Source of the DNA: JANXSF01 sp043755435
GTDB lineage: Bacteria > Acidobacteriota > Terriglobia > Bryobacterales > Bryobacteraceae
DNA: 19,455 nucleotides
Assembly: GCA_043755435.1 (NCBI GenBank)
Contig: JAYUSZ010000417.1
Span: forward strand, 1 to 19,455
Direction: 5' to 3'
Numbering within the stretch: the first letter of the stretch is position 1; each line of letters begins with the position of its first letter. The notes under the pieces were generated by a model, which saw only the letters and a program-made list of their open reading frames with translations, was not told where the DNA came from and made no database searches. The translations under genes and the position numbers were made by a program. Of the stretch, positions 8,025 through 15,221 are shown in pieces.

Positions 8025-8054
8025 TTGCATTAGGGCTGTCCCTTTCCATACAAT
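8025..8054 (+). promoter_or_regulatory. Sigma70-like promoter of hrcA
   Basis: TTGCAT (8025-8030) and TACAAT (8049-8054) are separated by 18 nt. Transcription would start near 8061, leaving about 11 nt before the TTG start codon. The layout matches the tatA promoter further on. Confidence 0.62.
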
Positions 8055-8071
8055 CTGTTAACGGTTTTACT

Positions 8072-9103
8072 TTGACGCAGTCACCACAGCATTCGCGCAA
8101 CAGGGCAATCCTCCATTCCATCGTTGAGGCCTATATCGCCTCGGGTGAGCCCGTGGCATCGCGCACAGTGTCTCGTTTGCGTGGCAGCGAACTGAGTGCA
8201 GCCAGCATTCGCAACGTTATGGCCGATCTGGTGGAGGAAGGTTTCCTCGCGCAGCCGCACACTTCGGCTGGCCGTGTTCCCACCGCAAAAGCATTTCAAA
8301 GTTATGTCCAGGTGCTTTCTGGAAAGCGGTTGCCCTCCGCTGACATGAACCGCGTCCGGAACGAGTTGCGAATGGCCGATACAGTGGAAGCGAAAGTGGA
8401 ATGTTCCTCCCACTTGCTTACCGAACTTACCCGCAACGTCGGCATTGCCGCAGTTGTGCCTCTTCCCAGTCAGACTTTGTTGCATGTGGAATTGGTTGCG
8501 CTATCCGACAATCGAGTCTTGATGGTTGTCGAAACCAGCGATCGGATGGTACGCAATCGTCTGGTGGACCTTCATCACGCCGTCAGCCAGGACCAGCTAA
8601 ATTCCATCCGCAACTACGTGAATGAGAACTTCAGCGGCTGGAAGTTAATTGATATCCGCCGTGAATTGAAAAGTCGCACTGAGCAAGAAAGCGCCGCCTA
8701 TGACGCCATTCTCCGGAACCTCGAACTGCTCTATCAAAAAGGTCTTCTCGATATGGGGCTGGTGCCGGAAATTCATCTGGAAGGCACAGCTAACCTGATG
8801 ACCGGAGATTTCCCTTTCACTCGGGAAAAAATGCGCGACCTGTTCCGCACGCTGGAAGAGAAGCGCCGGTTAATGGAGTTGCTAGACCGCTTTCTGGAAT
8901 CTGGTTCAGGGGAAATCAGCGTACAGGTTGGACTGAAAGAAATCCATGCCAGTTTTGATGATCTTTCGTTGATCGGCTTTTCCGTGAACCTACCATCAGG
9001 GCTTTCCGCCAAAATTGCTGTTTTAGGACCGTTGCGGATGGATTATGCACAAGTGGTTTCAGCGGTAATGCATGTTGGGGAAACGCTCGAATCCCTAACC
9101 TAA
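8072..9103 (+). CDS. hrcA: Heat-inducible transcription repressor HrcA
   Basis: Negative regulator of class I heat-shock genes in many bacteria, binding the CIRCE operator with GroEL as co-regulator. The 343-aa length is standard. The N-terminal winged helix is clear: ILHSIVEAYIASGEPVASRTVS (14-35), SAASIRNVMADL (42-53) and QPHTSAGRVPTAKAFQSYV (61-79). The C-terminus ends with IAVLGPLRMDYAQVVSAV (about 317-334), typical of the family. TTG 8072 is the best start: the frame is open upstream only to a TAG at 8009-8011 and has no ATG or GTG placed sensibly. No strong Shine-Dalgarno is seen, consistent with a very short leader. The usual partners grpE and dnaK/J do not follow; the next gene is convergent. 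Confidence 0.93.
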   Translation: MTQSPQHSRNRAILHSIVEAYIASGEPVASRTVSRLRGSELSAASIRNVMADLVEEGFLAQPHTSAGRVPTAKAFQSYVQVLSGKRLPSADMNRVRNELRMADTVEAKVECSSHLLTELTRNVGIAAVVPLPSQTLLHVELVALSDNRVLMVVETSDRMVRNRLVDLHHAVSQDQLNSIRNYVNENFSGWKLIDIRRELKSRTEQESAAYDAILRNLELLYQKGLLDMGLVPEIHLEGTANLMTGDFPFTREKMRDLFRTLEEKRRLMELLDRFLESGSGEISVQVGLKEIHASFDDLSLIGFSVNLPSGLSAKIAVLGPLRMDYAQVVSAVMHVGETLESLT

Positions 9104-10059
9104 GGCAGCCAAGCGCAAACCGCTTCGCCTTTGTCCTCGCACAGGAACACTCGAAATCCCTTGGGCTTATTTTTGACAGCCCAGCCCCGTCCTAGAATGT
9201 AGAAAGGCTTTGCCCAAATTTCACTGTCTATGGACCGGGGAGTAACAACGGAAACAGAATACATCCCCTGCGACGGGAAGCCAGTACGAGGATCCATAAT
9301 ATGGCTGTAAGTTCGCCTGCCAACACGGAAAAACTTTTCGTAATTCCCCGAAGTGGACATCGATTCATTTTTCAAAGCGAGCTTGGCCACAGTAACATTA
9401 CGATCTTTGGGATGCCGAATCACAACCTCCCAACCCGGCTTTCCTGGTGGCGTGCCGAGTGCGTAAATGCTGGAACCACCTGCGGTGATCAGCGCTGATT
9501 CAATGCCCTGCTCTTTCAAAATTTCCACCATCCGGTCCACCGCATAGCCTTTGCCCACGCCACCAGGATCCATCTCCACCCCTGGCTTGCGAAACCGTAC
9601 AGTGCGGTTGGCTGCGTCCAGAACAATGTTCTGGTACCCAACGCGAGCCAGCGCAGTCCGCACCTCCGCACGATGCGGCATACGCCCTGTGCCCTTATAG
9701 AATCCCCAAACACGCATTAAAGGGCCCACAGTGATATCAAAACTTCCCTGGCTCTTGTTGCTGTACTCCATGCAAGCAGCTAGAAGATCGAATAATTCCT
9801 GTCCCACCTGAACTTCCCGTTCCGCAGCGAATCGATTGATTTTACTCCACTCACTCTCCTGCCGGTAATTGGAAAGCAACTTGTCCAACCGCTGCGCCTC
9901 TCCCAAAGAAGCTTCCACCCCAGCCTGCAATTGTTGTTTTTCCTTGTGGTAGGCAGCAATGGTGAAGGTGGTTCCCATCGCATCAATGCTCGATTCGTAA
10001 CGGTAAGGTTCTTCTGCAGCCAGCAAAGTTACAAGCAGCAAACTTGCGAGAGACTTCAT
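9100..10059 (-). CDS. apbE: ApbE-family FAD:protein FMN transferase, atypical metal motif
   Basis: Exported flavin transferase that attaches FMN to Thr/Ser of target proteins such as Na+-NQR or Rnf subunits. The 319-aa product has a short signal peptide (MKSLASLLLVTLLAA). Family motifs are MGTTF (28-32), LSNYRQESEWSKIN (62-75) and DPGGVGKGYAVD (164-175). TAGGSS (192-197), STSGNY (235-240) and HIMDPRTG (253-260) follow. The usual C-terminal D-A-L-A-T metal-binding stretch aligns with SEIWAK (279-284), so Asp becomes Glu and Thr becomes Lys. No obvious target flavoprotein is in the window. It ends inside the hrcA stop region with a 4-bp overlap and lies 11 nt after rbfA, suggesting co-transcription with it. 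Confidence 0.93.
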   Translation of the reverse strand: MKSLASLLLVTLLAAEEPYRYESSIDAMGTTFTIAAYHKEKQQLQAGVEASLGEAQRLDKLLSNYRQESEWSKINRFAAEREVQVGQELFDLLAACMEYSNKSQGSFDITVGPLMRVWGFYKGTGRMPHRAEVRTALARVGYQNIVLDAANRTVRFRKPGVEMDPGGVGKGYAVDRMVEILKEQGIESALITAGGSSIYALGTPPGKPGWEVVIRHPKDRNVTVAKLALKNESMSTSGNYEKFFRVGRRTYSHIMDPRTGFPSQGMYSVSVVTPRSIDSEIWAKPFYILGRGWAVKNKPKGFRVFLCEDKGEAVCAWLP

Positions 10060-10070
10060 GGGTTAGTGAT

Positions 10071-10430
10071 TCAAGCTTGAAGATCGCGCGGACGGCCTTT
10101 CTTAATGCGCTTCAGCAGGCTAGGCACCTTCGACGCATCCACTTCTTTGTCCGATTCAAAACTCAAATCTGGAGTGTTACGAAGTTGCAGGTTCAAGGCC
10201 AGTTGCTTTCGAAGGTAACCTTTGGCACCCATCAGCGCTTCAATGGCACCTTCTTCCATGGCGGGGTTCAGGACGTTCACACGCACGCGAGCCTTCCGCA
10301 GATCAGGGCTAACCAGAACTTCGGTTACATCAAGATCGGCAACCCGAGGGTCGGTCATTTCATAGCTAATCAGCTCGGAGATTTCCTCGCGGATGGCTTC
10401 AGCTACGCGGTGGAATCGAATTTCATCCAT
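10071..10430 (-). CDS. rbfA: 30S ribosome-binding factor RbfA
   Basis: Small KH-like factor needed for maturation of the 16S rRNA 5' end and 30S assembly. The 119-aa length is normal. Typical blocks are RFHRVAEAIREEISELI (5-21), MTDPRVADLDVTEVLVSPDL (25-44), KARVRVNV (46-53), and LRKQLALNLQLRNTPDLSFESD (about 73-94). In many genomes rbfA sits in the infB-truB region; here it stands upstream of apbE and divergent from tatA. No strong ribosome binding site is seen before the ATG (complement of 10428-10430). A possible extended -10 (TGCTATCCT on the minus strand, 27-35 nt upstream) lacks a convincing -35. Confidence 0.93.
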   Translation of the reverse strand: MDEIRFHRVAEAIREEISELISYEMTDPRVADLDVTEVLVSPDLRKARVRVNVLNPAMEEGAIEALMGAKGYLRKQLALNLQLRNTPDLSFESDKEVDASKVPSLLKRIKKGRPRDLQA

Positions 10431-10493
10431 GAGAAGTTGGCTGATTTAAGGATAGCATTGGAGCCAAGCTGCGAGTACCTTGAAAACAGGTGG

Positions 10494-10523
10494 TTGACTC
10501 TCTGGGAAAAGGGTCCCTACAAT
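10494..10523 (+). promoter_or_regulatory. Strong sigma70-like promoter of tatA
   Basis: TTGACT (10494-10499) and TACAAT (10518-10523) are separated by 18 nt, each one mismatch from consensus. The predicted start near 10530 gives a leader of about 15 nt carrying an AGGAGG at 10536-10541. Confidence 0.75.
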
Positions 10524-10545
10524 ATAAATAGAACTAGGAGGCCAT

Positions 10546-10719
10546 ATGGGTTCATTTGGCATGCAAGAGCTGGTCATCATTCTGGTGATTGTTGTCTTTT
10601 TATTCGGCAGCAAGAAACTTCCAGACTTGGCAAAGGGCTTGGGTGAAGGTATCAAGAACTTTAAGTCCGCCTTGAAGGATGACGAGACAAAGGCCGCCGA
10701 AGAAAAGAAGCAGGGATAG
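10546..10719 (+). CDS. tatA: Twin-arginine translocase TatA/TatE-type protein
   Basis: Pore-forming Tat subunit with one membrane helix. The 57-aa product has a short periplasmic start, a helix at about residues 8-20 (ELVIILVIVVFLF), then the family hinge FGSKKLPDLAKGLGEGIKNF (20-39). A charged, Lys/Glu-rich tail follows. The FG motif after the helix, the L-P-D/E-L and the GxGxxIxxF amphipathic helix are TatA signatures. ATG 10546 has AGGAGG at 10536-10541 and a good promoter. The gene stands alone between rbfA and the terminator at 10777; tatB and tatC are not in the window. Because the tail is short, TatA and TatE cannot be separated, and a TatB-like role is unlikely. Confidence 0.93.
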   Translation: MGSFGMQELVIILVIVVFLFGSKKLPDLAKGLGEGIKNFKSALKDDETKAAEEKKQG

Positions 10720-10776
10720 GCTTCCAGAACCGCTCGCAATTTGCGCGGATCTCAAAATCGGAAATTATCAACAAAG

Positions 10777-10814
10777 AAAACCCCGCTTCAGCCAAACCGG
10801 CGAAGCGGGGTTTT
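10777..10814. terminator. Bidirectional intrinsic terminator between tatA and HU
   Basis: AAAACCCCGCTTC (10777-10789) pairs perfectly with GAAGCGGGGTTTT (10802-10814). The 12-nt interval may extend the stem through GCC/GGC. T-rich sequence follows on the plus strand, and the A-run at 10777-10780 gives a T-run on the minus strand. It lies 58 nt past the tatA stop and 72 nt past the HU stop, so it can serve both converging genes. Confidence 0.9.
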
Positions 10815-10885
10815 AATTTTATGCGCAGGTCTTTAGAATGCGGGGGATCCAAAGTTGCACAATTCCTCGGGGGAGGTGGTGAACT

Positions 10886-11194
10886 TTATTTTTTGGCTTT
10901 GGGTGGAACAATGGCGTCTTTGACGGCCTTGGCGATACGGAACTTCACAACCTTCTTGGCTGGGATCTTGATCGATGCACCGGTTGCTGGGTTACGGCCA
11001 ACTCGCGCCTTCCGGTCAACACGGACAAGACGTCCGATACCAGGAACGACGAACACACCGTTCTTCTTTGTTTCGCGAACTGCGATGTCTGAAATGGTTT
11101 CCAGAATCTGCTTCGCGACTTTATTGGCGATACCAGCCGAAGTGGCGATTTCCTTAATCAATTGGGTCTGGGTCATGCGTACTGCTGCTGCCAT
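10886..11194 (-). CDS. HU-family nucleoid DNA-binding protein
   Basis: Histone-like protein that bends DNA as a dimer. The 102-aa product is slightly longer than E. coli HU (90 aa), with extra residues at both ends. Signatures are MTQTQLIKEIA (7-17), the core PGIGRLVRVDRKARVGRNPATG (about 51-72) with the DNA-gripping R-N-P-A-T-G, and IKIPAKKVVKFRIAKAVKDAI (about 75-95). ATG (complement of 11192-11194) has AAGGAG 7 nt upstream (11202-11207), so the longer MAAAVR start is favoured over the internal Met7. The C-terminus is a short Lys-rich PPKAKK. A promoter lies about 113 nt upstream. Confidence 0.95.
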   Translation of the reverse strand: MAAAVRMTQTQLIKEIATSAGIANKVAKQILETISDIAVRETKKNGVFVVPGIGRLVRVDRKARVGRNPATGASIKIPAKKVVKFRIAKAVKDAIVPPKAKK

Positions 11195-11306
11195 GGGTTA
11201 ACTCCTTGTCATCCGTTACGTATTTCCTGCAGATTAGGGCAGGGGGTTTGCTTACGACCTAAAAACATTTTGGAGGCACAATGTTCTTTAAGCCGCAAGC
11301 ATCCTC

Positions 11307-11336
11307 ATCATAAGCTAACTTGCCGCATGCTGTAAA
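11307..11336 (-). promoter_or_regulatory. Sigma70-like promoter of the HU gene
   Basis: On the minus strand TTTACA (11336-11331) and TATGAT (11312-11307) are 18 nt apart, each one mismatch from consensus. Transcription would start near 11300, giving a leader of about 105 nt. I see no other gene in 11195-11374. Confidence 0.6.
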
Positions 11337-11374
11337 GAGGGAATCAACAAAAAAGGCGTTTTTTCGGGCTTTTT

Positions 11375-11656
11375 TCAAATAAAACACCTTGGAAGGCTCT
11401 CAAATGGCCCTTTTGAGGTGGTTTTCCGTGCTGAAAACGCGCGACAAACCTCTTGTTTGAAACTATTTAAGGCAGAATTGTTCTTGCCAGATTCTGACCC
11501 GCGCCGCCTAGCCATCACTAGAATGGCCGCAAAACCAACCAGCGGCGGTATCAAAAGGATTAAGATTCCTTGGTTGAGCACCACTGCGCGCTCCAGATTT
11601 TGCGCGGCAGCAGTGCGCGCGCACATCACGCATTGGGCCAGCAACAGAGTCATCAC
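11375..11656 (-). CDS. Small Cys-x2-Cys membrane protein downstream of the oxidase genes
   Basis: Function unknown. The 93-aa product starts MMTLLLAQCVMCARTAAAQ, with Cys9-x2-Cys12, then NQGILILLIPPLVGFAAILVMARRR (about 28-52), one clear membrane helix. The last 40 residues look unstructured. Small membrane proteins of this outline occur near cytochrome oxidase genes in Acidobacteriota, as far as I recall. GTG (complement of 11654-11656) or the following ATG are both possible starts; GGAG at 11662-11665 favours the ATG with 8 nt spacing. It is the last gene of the cox cluster, 37 nt after coxC. A role in oxidase assembly or metal handling is only inferred from position and the two Cys. Confidence 0.65.
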   Translation of the reverse strand: MMTLLLAQCVMCARTAAAQNLERAVVLNQGILILLIPPLVGFAAILVMARRRGSESGKNNSALNSFKQEVCRAFSARKTTSKGPFESLPRCFI

Positions 11657-11693
11657 GGCATCTCCAAAGTGATAGCTGCGGGAATAGTGTCCA

Positions 11694-12284
11694 TCATGCC
11701 GTCACCGCAGTTAAATACACCAGCGGGAAAATGAAGATCCAAACAAGATCTACAAACTGCCAATATAAGCCGCAAGTCGCTACGTCTTCGGCAGAGTATT
11801 TCCCGCGCCAAACAGCAAAGGTCATCACAAAAAGATACAGTACACCGAACGCCACATGAAGCATGTGCAACCCGGTAAGCACATAAAAGCTTGCCCCGAA
11901 CAGCGGAACATTCCATGGATTACCAGAAAGCGTCACTTGGTCAACCATCCAATAATGACGCCATTCCTGCACATGTAGAAGTAGGAAGCCCACTCCGCAG
12001 AACATTGTCGCTGCCAGCCAGTTAGTTGTGGATCGTCGATTCCCTTCCTTCATCGCAGCAACAGCAAATACGGCTGTCACACCACTAAATAGCAGAATAA
12101 CAGTCATCAAGATTGGCTTAACAAGGCTGGCTGTTGTAAAAGGAGCCGGCCAGTTCGAACTCGCTAGCCGCAAATATGCATAGCTGATTAGTAAAGCTGC
12201 AAAGGTGAGCGCATCAGAAATCAGAAACAGCCACATGCCCAGCCTTTTCGATCCCATTTGGAAAGGACGGGCTTCTGTTTTCAT
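11694..12284 (-). CDS. coxC: Cytochrome c oxidase subunit III (second copy)
   Basis: Integral membrane subunit of the heme-copper oxidase. With start ATG at 12284 the protein has 196 aa and about five helices. Motifs are KRLGMWLFLISDALTFAALL (about 13-32), typical of subunit III, then LTGLHMLHVAFGVLYLF and GLYWQFVDLVWIFIFPLVYL near the end. The C-terminal W-x-F-V-D-x-V-W block is a strong family mark. The start overlaps the stop of the preceding gene by 1 nt (TAATG), with GGATGG just upstream. ATG at 12296 would add four residues and is possible. The long CoxIII of mitochondria has seven helices; this is the five-helix form seen in bacterial caa3-like systems. Confidence 0.9.
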   Translation of the reverse strand: MKTEARPFQMGSKRLGMWLFLISDALTFAALLISYAYLRLASSNWPAPFTTASLVKPILMTVILLFSGVTAVFAVAAMKEGNRRSTTNWLAATMFCGVGFLLLHVQEWRHYWMVDQVTLSGNPWNVPLFGASFYVLTGLHMLHVAFGVLYLFVMTFAVWRGKYSAEDVATCGLYWQFVDLVWIFIFPLVYLTAVTA

Positions 12285-12757
12285 TACTCCATCCATCGGA
12301 ATAACACTATCAAATAAGCCCACAAGATAGACATGCCATGCCAATACCAAATTGCGGCCACGGACCGAGTAAGCGCCAGCGCAGCCAATCCTCCAAGCAC
12401 ATGGGCACCATGCAAGGCGGAAATCAGGTAGAAGAAACTACTGGAAGGATTGGCGGCAATCGAGAATCCGGCTTGCGATAGGTCGCGCCAAACCACCAAT
12501 TGAAGCCCTACGAACACTGCACCTAGCGCAAATGCAATCAGTCGCAGTTGCCGCAAGTTACGGCGCTGCGCTACTTCAAGAGCAAAGCTGGAGGCAGCAA
12601 GTATCATCAGGTTGAACAAGCTTAAAGACGTCAACGGCAGCGCTCTCCAATCGCCACCCAAGCCGCGTCGAACAACCATAGCGGATGTCAGAGCGGCAAA
12701 TACCATCCCCACCGCTATCAAAAGTAAAGTCACAGCAGTCTTTGAACGCTGCATCAT
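12284..12757 (-). CDS. Cytochrome c oxidase subunit III-like protein (first copy)
   Basis: A second subunit III-type protein, 157 aa with about five membrane helices. It is more divergent than its neighbour, but YLISALHGAHVLGGLAALAL (about 111-130) matches the subunit III L-x-G-x-H-x-x-x-G segment. AIWYWHGMSILWAYLIVLF (near the end) matches the W-H-x-x-x-x-x-W block. The start overlaps the coxA stop (ATGATG): ATG at 12757 or at 12754 are both possible, giving a 4-nt or 1-nt overlap. Two adjacent subunit III-type genes after coxA appear in several acidobacterial and caa3-type clusters. It is not a fragment: both genes are intact and in different frames. Confidence 0.87.
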   Translation of the reverse strand: MMQRSKTAVTLLLIAVGMVFAALTSAMVVRRGLGGDWRALPLTSLSLFNLMILAASSFALEVAQRRNLRQLRLIAFALGAVFVGLQLVVWRDLSQAGFSIAANPSSSFFYLISALHGAHVLGGLAALALTRSVAAIWYWHGMSILWAYLIVLFRWME

Positions 12758-14424
12758 TTGCCCGTCTGCATTACAAAATCCGAGTCCTCACCGGGCAGCG
12801 AGTAAACATCGGGACCATGGTTCACTTGCGGATGCGCCGCAGTTTCCGACCATTCCAATGTAGTGGCGTGCCAAGGATTGATAGGTGCCAGAGGCCCGCG
12901 CCACTGCGAGTAAAGGTAATTTGCAAAGAATAACAATTGTGCAGTGGCGGTGAGGTAGGCGGCATGAGTAGTTGCCCTTTGCAGAACTCCTGAAGTGGCT
13001 AGAAACTCCAGTTCCTTGAAATCGGAATAGCGCCGGGGTGCGCCTAGAATTCCTAGAAAATGCATTGGGACGAAAATAGCGTAAACACCAATGAACGTAA
13101 GATAGAAATGCCAGTGCCCCAACTTGTCGTTCATCATCCGGCCATACATTTTAGGGAACCAATAGTACATGGCGCTAAACATGGCGAAGATTGCGGCAAC
13201 GCCCATGATCATGTGAAAGTGGCCAACCACGAAATAAGTATCGTGAAAGTACAAGTCAATAGCAGGCTGCCCAAGAAACAATCCAGTAAGTCCGCCACTC
13301 ACGAATACCGAAACGAAGCCAAGTGAAAAAAGCATGGCAGTGGTGAATTGTATTCTCCCGCCCCAAATTGTTCCCAACCAGTTGAACGTCTTAATTGCAG
13401 AGGGAACGCCTACCGCAAGCGTTACCAAACTGAAAGTGATGGACGAATAGGGGCTCATCCCGCTTATGAACATGTGGTGCCCCCACACGAAAAAACCCAG
13501 AAATGCGATAGCGCACATGGCGTAAACCATAGCCCGATATCCAAATATTGGCTTGCGGGAGAATACAGAGAGCACGGTGGATACGATTCCCATGCCCGGA
13601 AGAATGGCGATATAAACTTCCGGGTGGCCGAAAAACCAGAACAGATGCTGCCACAGAATAGGCGAGCCCCCAGAACGGTTTTGTACTTGATCGCTAACAA
13701 CAAGCCCAGCTGGAATAAAAAAACTGGTACTCAGGTTACGATCCATCAGCAAGAGCATCCCTGCAGCCAGCAGCACACCGAATGCAAGCAAGCTGATGAT
13801 CGCAGTTACGAACCAACCCCAACAAGTTAGGGGCATGCGCATTAGGCTCATGCCTTGAGTCCGCATATCAAGCACAGTGGTGATGAAGTTAATAGAACCC
13901 ATTAGTGAGGCGATGGAAAACAGCGCAATGCTCACAATCCAACAATCCATTCCCAACCCTTGTCCTGGCCCAGCAATTTGTCCTAATGCGGAGAGCGGTG
14001 GATAGGCCGTCCACCCGCCAAGTGGTGCACCACCCTCCACGAAAAAGGCCAGCAACAAAACCATCAATGCCAGGAATGTGGTCCAGAACGAAAGCATATT
14101 TAGAATTGGGAACGCCATATCCTCCGCACCAATTTGAAGCGGCAGAAAGTAATTCCCGAAGCCGCCCTGCGGAGCAGTAGTGAGTACGAAGAACACCATC
14201 AAGGTTCCGTGGATTGTCATCAATGAAAGATAGAGTTCGGGCGTCATGATGCCGCCGGAAGCTCCGGTGGGCCACAACATTGCGAACCAATGTATTTTCG
14301 CGTCAGGCCGAATCAAGTGGAAGCGCATGATCAAGCTGAGCGCAATGCCCAGCACAACTGAAAAAAAGGCAAGGGAAATATACTGCTTCCCGATCACCTT
14401 GTGATCTGTAGAGAACAGTTTCAT
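12754..14424 (-). CDS. coxA: Cytochrome c oxidase subunit I, A1-type
   Basis: Catalytic subunit of aa3-type oxidase, 556 aa with about 12 helices. Heme a ligands are His72 (TIHGTLM) and His404. HDTYFVVGHFHMIM (394-407) also holds the heme a3 ligand His402. CuB ligands are His267 in GHPEVY (266-271), with the cross-link Tyr271, and His316/His317 (WGHHMF). The proton channels look complete: D-channel Asp102 (GAEDMAFP) and Glu269 of HPEVY, which marks type A1, and K-channel Lys345 (SAIKTFNW). The start ATG lies 4 bp inside coxB. Nothing appears broken. The C-terminal about 50 residues are soluble and vary in the family. Confidence 0.97.
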   Translation of the reverse strand: MKLFSTDHKVIGKQYISLAFFSVVLGIALSLIMRFHLIRPDAKIHWFAMLWPTGASGGIMTPELYLSLMTIHGTLMVFFVLTTAPQGGFGNYFLPLQIGAEDMAFPILNMLSFWTTFLALMVLLLAFFVEGGAPLGGWTAYPPLSALGQIAGPGQGLGMDCWIVSIALFSIASLMGSINFITTVLDMRTQGMSLMRMPLTCWGWFVTAIISLLAFGVLLAAGMLLLMDRNLSTSFFIPAGLVVSDQVQNRSGGSPILWQHLFWFFGHPEVYIAILPGMGIVSTVLSVFSRKPIFGYRAMVYAMCAIAFLGFFVWGHHMFISGMSPYSSITFSLVTLAVGVPSAIKTFNWLGTIWGGRIQFTTAMLFSLGFVSVFVSGGLTGLFLGQPAIDLYFHDTYFVVGHFHMIMGVAAIFAMFSAMYYWFPKMYGRMMNDKLGHWHFYLTFIGVYAIFVPMHFLGILGAPRRYSDFKELEFLATSGVLQRATTHAAYLTATAQLLFFANYLYSQWRGPLAPINPWHATTLEWSETAAHPQVNHGPDVYSLPGEDSDFVMQTGK

Positions 14425-15209
14425 CGCGGCTTCCTCGCCTCATCGTCAAGCCAGCGCTGGTATTCTTCTTGCTCCATTACGATTAGCGTTGTGCGCATTT
14501 GGTGATGGCCCAATCCGCACAATTCAGAACAAGGCACTTCATAGGTTCCGCTTTTATCGGCCTGGAAACGCAGCGGAATCGCCATGCCCGGAACCAAATC
14601 CTGCTTCAATCGAAGCTCACGGACAAAGAAATTATGGATCACATCGCGGGAACGCAGGGTGAGTTCCACTAAGCTTCCACGCGGAACGCGAACAGAACTG
14701 GAGACAACATCATCAACGCCAGCAGGGTCTTTTGGATCAATGCCGAATGGGTTGCCAGCAGAATCACTGATAAACTTCACATCCGTCCGCCCCAGCTTTC
14801 CGTCTGCTCCCGGATATCGAAAGTTCCAGGAAAATTGTTTCGCCAGAACTTCAATTTTTATGGAAGCAATCGCAGCTTTATCCAAATGGACACTAGCCCA
14901 AATTCCATTGCCAATCAGTGCGAATCCGATAAAGATAACAGCCGTAGCCAAGGTCCAAACCATTTCCAACTTGGTGTTGCCTTCACTGTGTATGGAACGC
15001 CGGCCGGTATCGCGAAATCGCAAAATGGCAAAGCCAAGCAACCCTTGCGCCAAAAGAAAGATTGCGCCGGACACCCACAGCAACAGAGCAAAATGCGAAT
15101 CGAAATTCAAGCCATGCTGCGAAATCGCCGCAGGAAACCACCAGAGCCGACTGGCGCAAAGATAGATCACAAATACTGTAAGGATCCAAACCAGAAACGC
15201 CAGAGGCAT
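14421..15209 (-). CDS. coxB: Cytochrome c oxidase subunit II with CuA site
   Basis: Electron-entry subunit, 262 aa. Two N-terminal membrane helices lie near 5-20/42-62 and 83-103 (a third hydrophobic segment at the start may be a signal anchor). The periplasmic cupredoxin domain follows, with FSWNFRYPG (126-134). The CuA ligands are complete: His192 in VIHNF, and Cys227, Glu229, Cys231, His235 and Met238 in CSELCGLGHHQM (227-238). There is no fused cytochrome c domain, so a separate cytochrome or another donor is needed. It begins 12 nt after aroA and overlaps coxA by 4 bp. The ribosome binding site is weak (AAGG with about 11 nt spacing). Confidence 0.96.
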   Translation of the reverse strand: MPLAFLVWILTVFVIYLCASRLWWFPAAISQHGLNFDSHFALLLWVSGAIFLLAQGLLGFAILRFRDTGRRSIHSEGNTKLEMVWTLATAVIFIGFALIGNGIWASVHLDKAAIASIKIEVLAKQFSWNFRYPGADGKLGRTDVKFISDSAGNPFGIDPKDPAGVDDVVSSSVRVPRGSLVELTLRSRDVIHNFFVRELRLKQDLVPGMAIPLRFQADKSGTYEVPCSELCGLGHHQMRTTLIVMEQEEYQRWLDDEARKPR

Positions 15210-15221
15210 AGAGAGTAAACC

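Noticed and set aside
10044..10646. Plus-strand open frame of 200 codons opposite rbfA, running into tatA
   Set aside because: The minus strand encodes a full RbfA, and the frame crosses the tatA promoter and overlaps the recognised tatA frame.
11349..11375. A-rich/T-rich hairpin just past the last gene of the cox cluster, considered as its terminator
   Set aside because: The AAAAAAG/CTTTTTT stem has only one G-C pair, with mismatches inside; too weak to call.
14584..15165. Plus-strand open frame of 193 codons opposite coxB
   Set aside because: The minus strand encodes the complete CuA subunit; this is a shadow frame.
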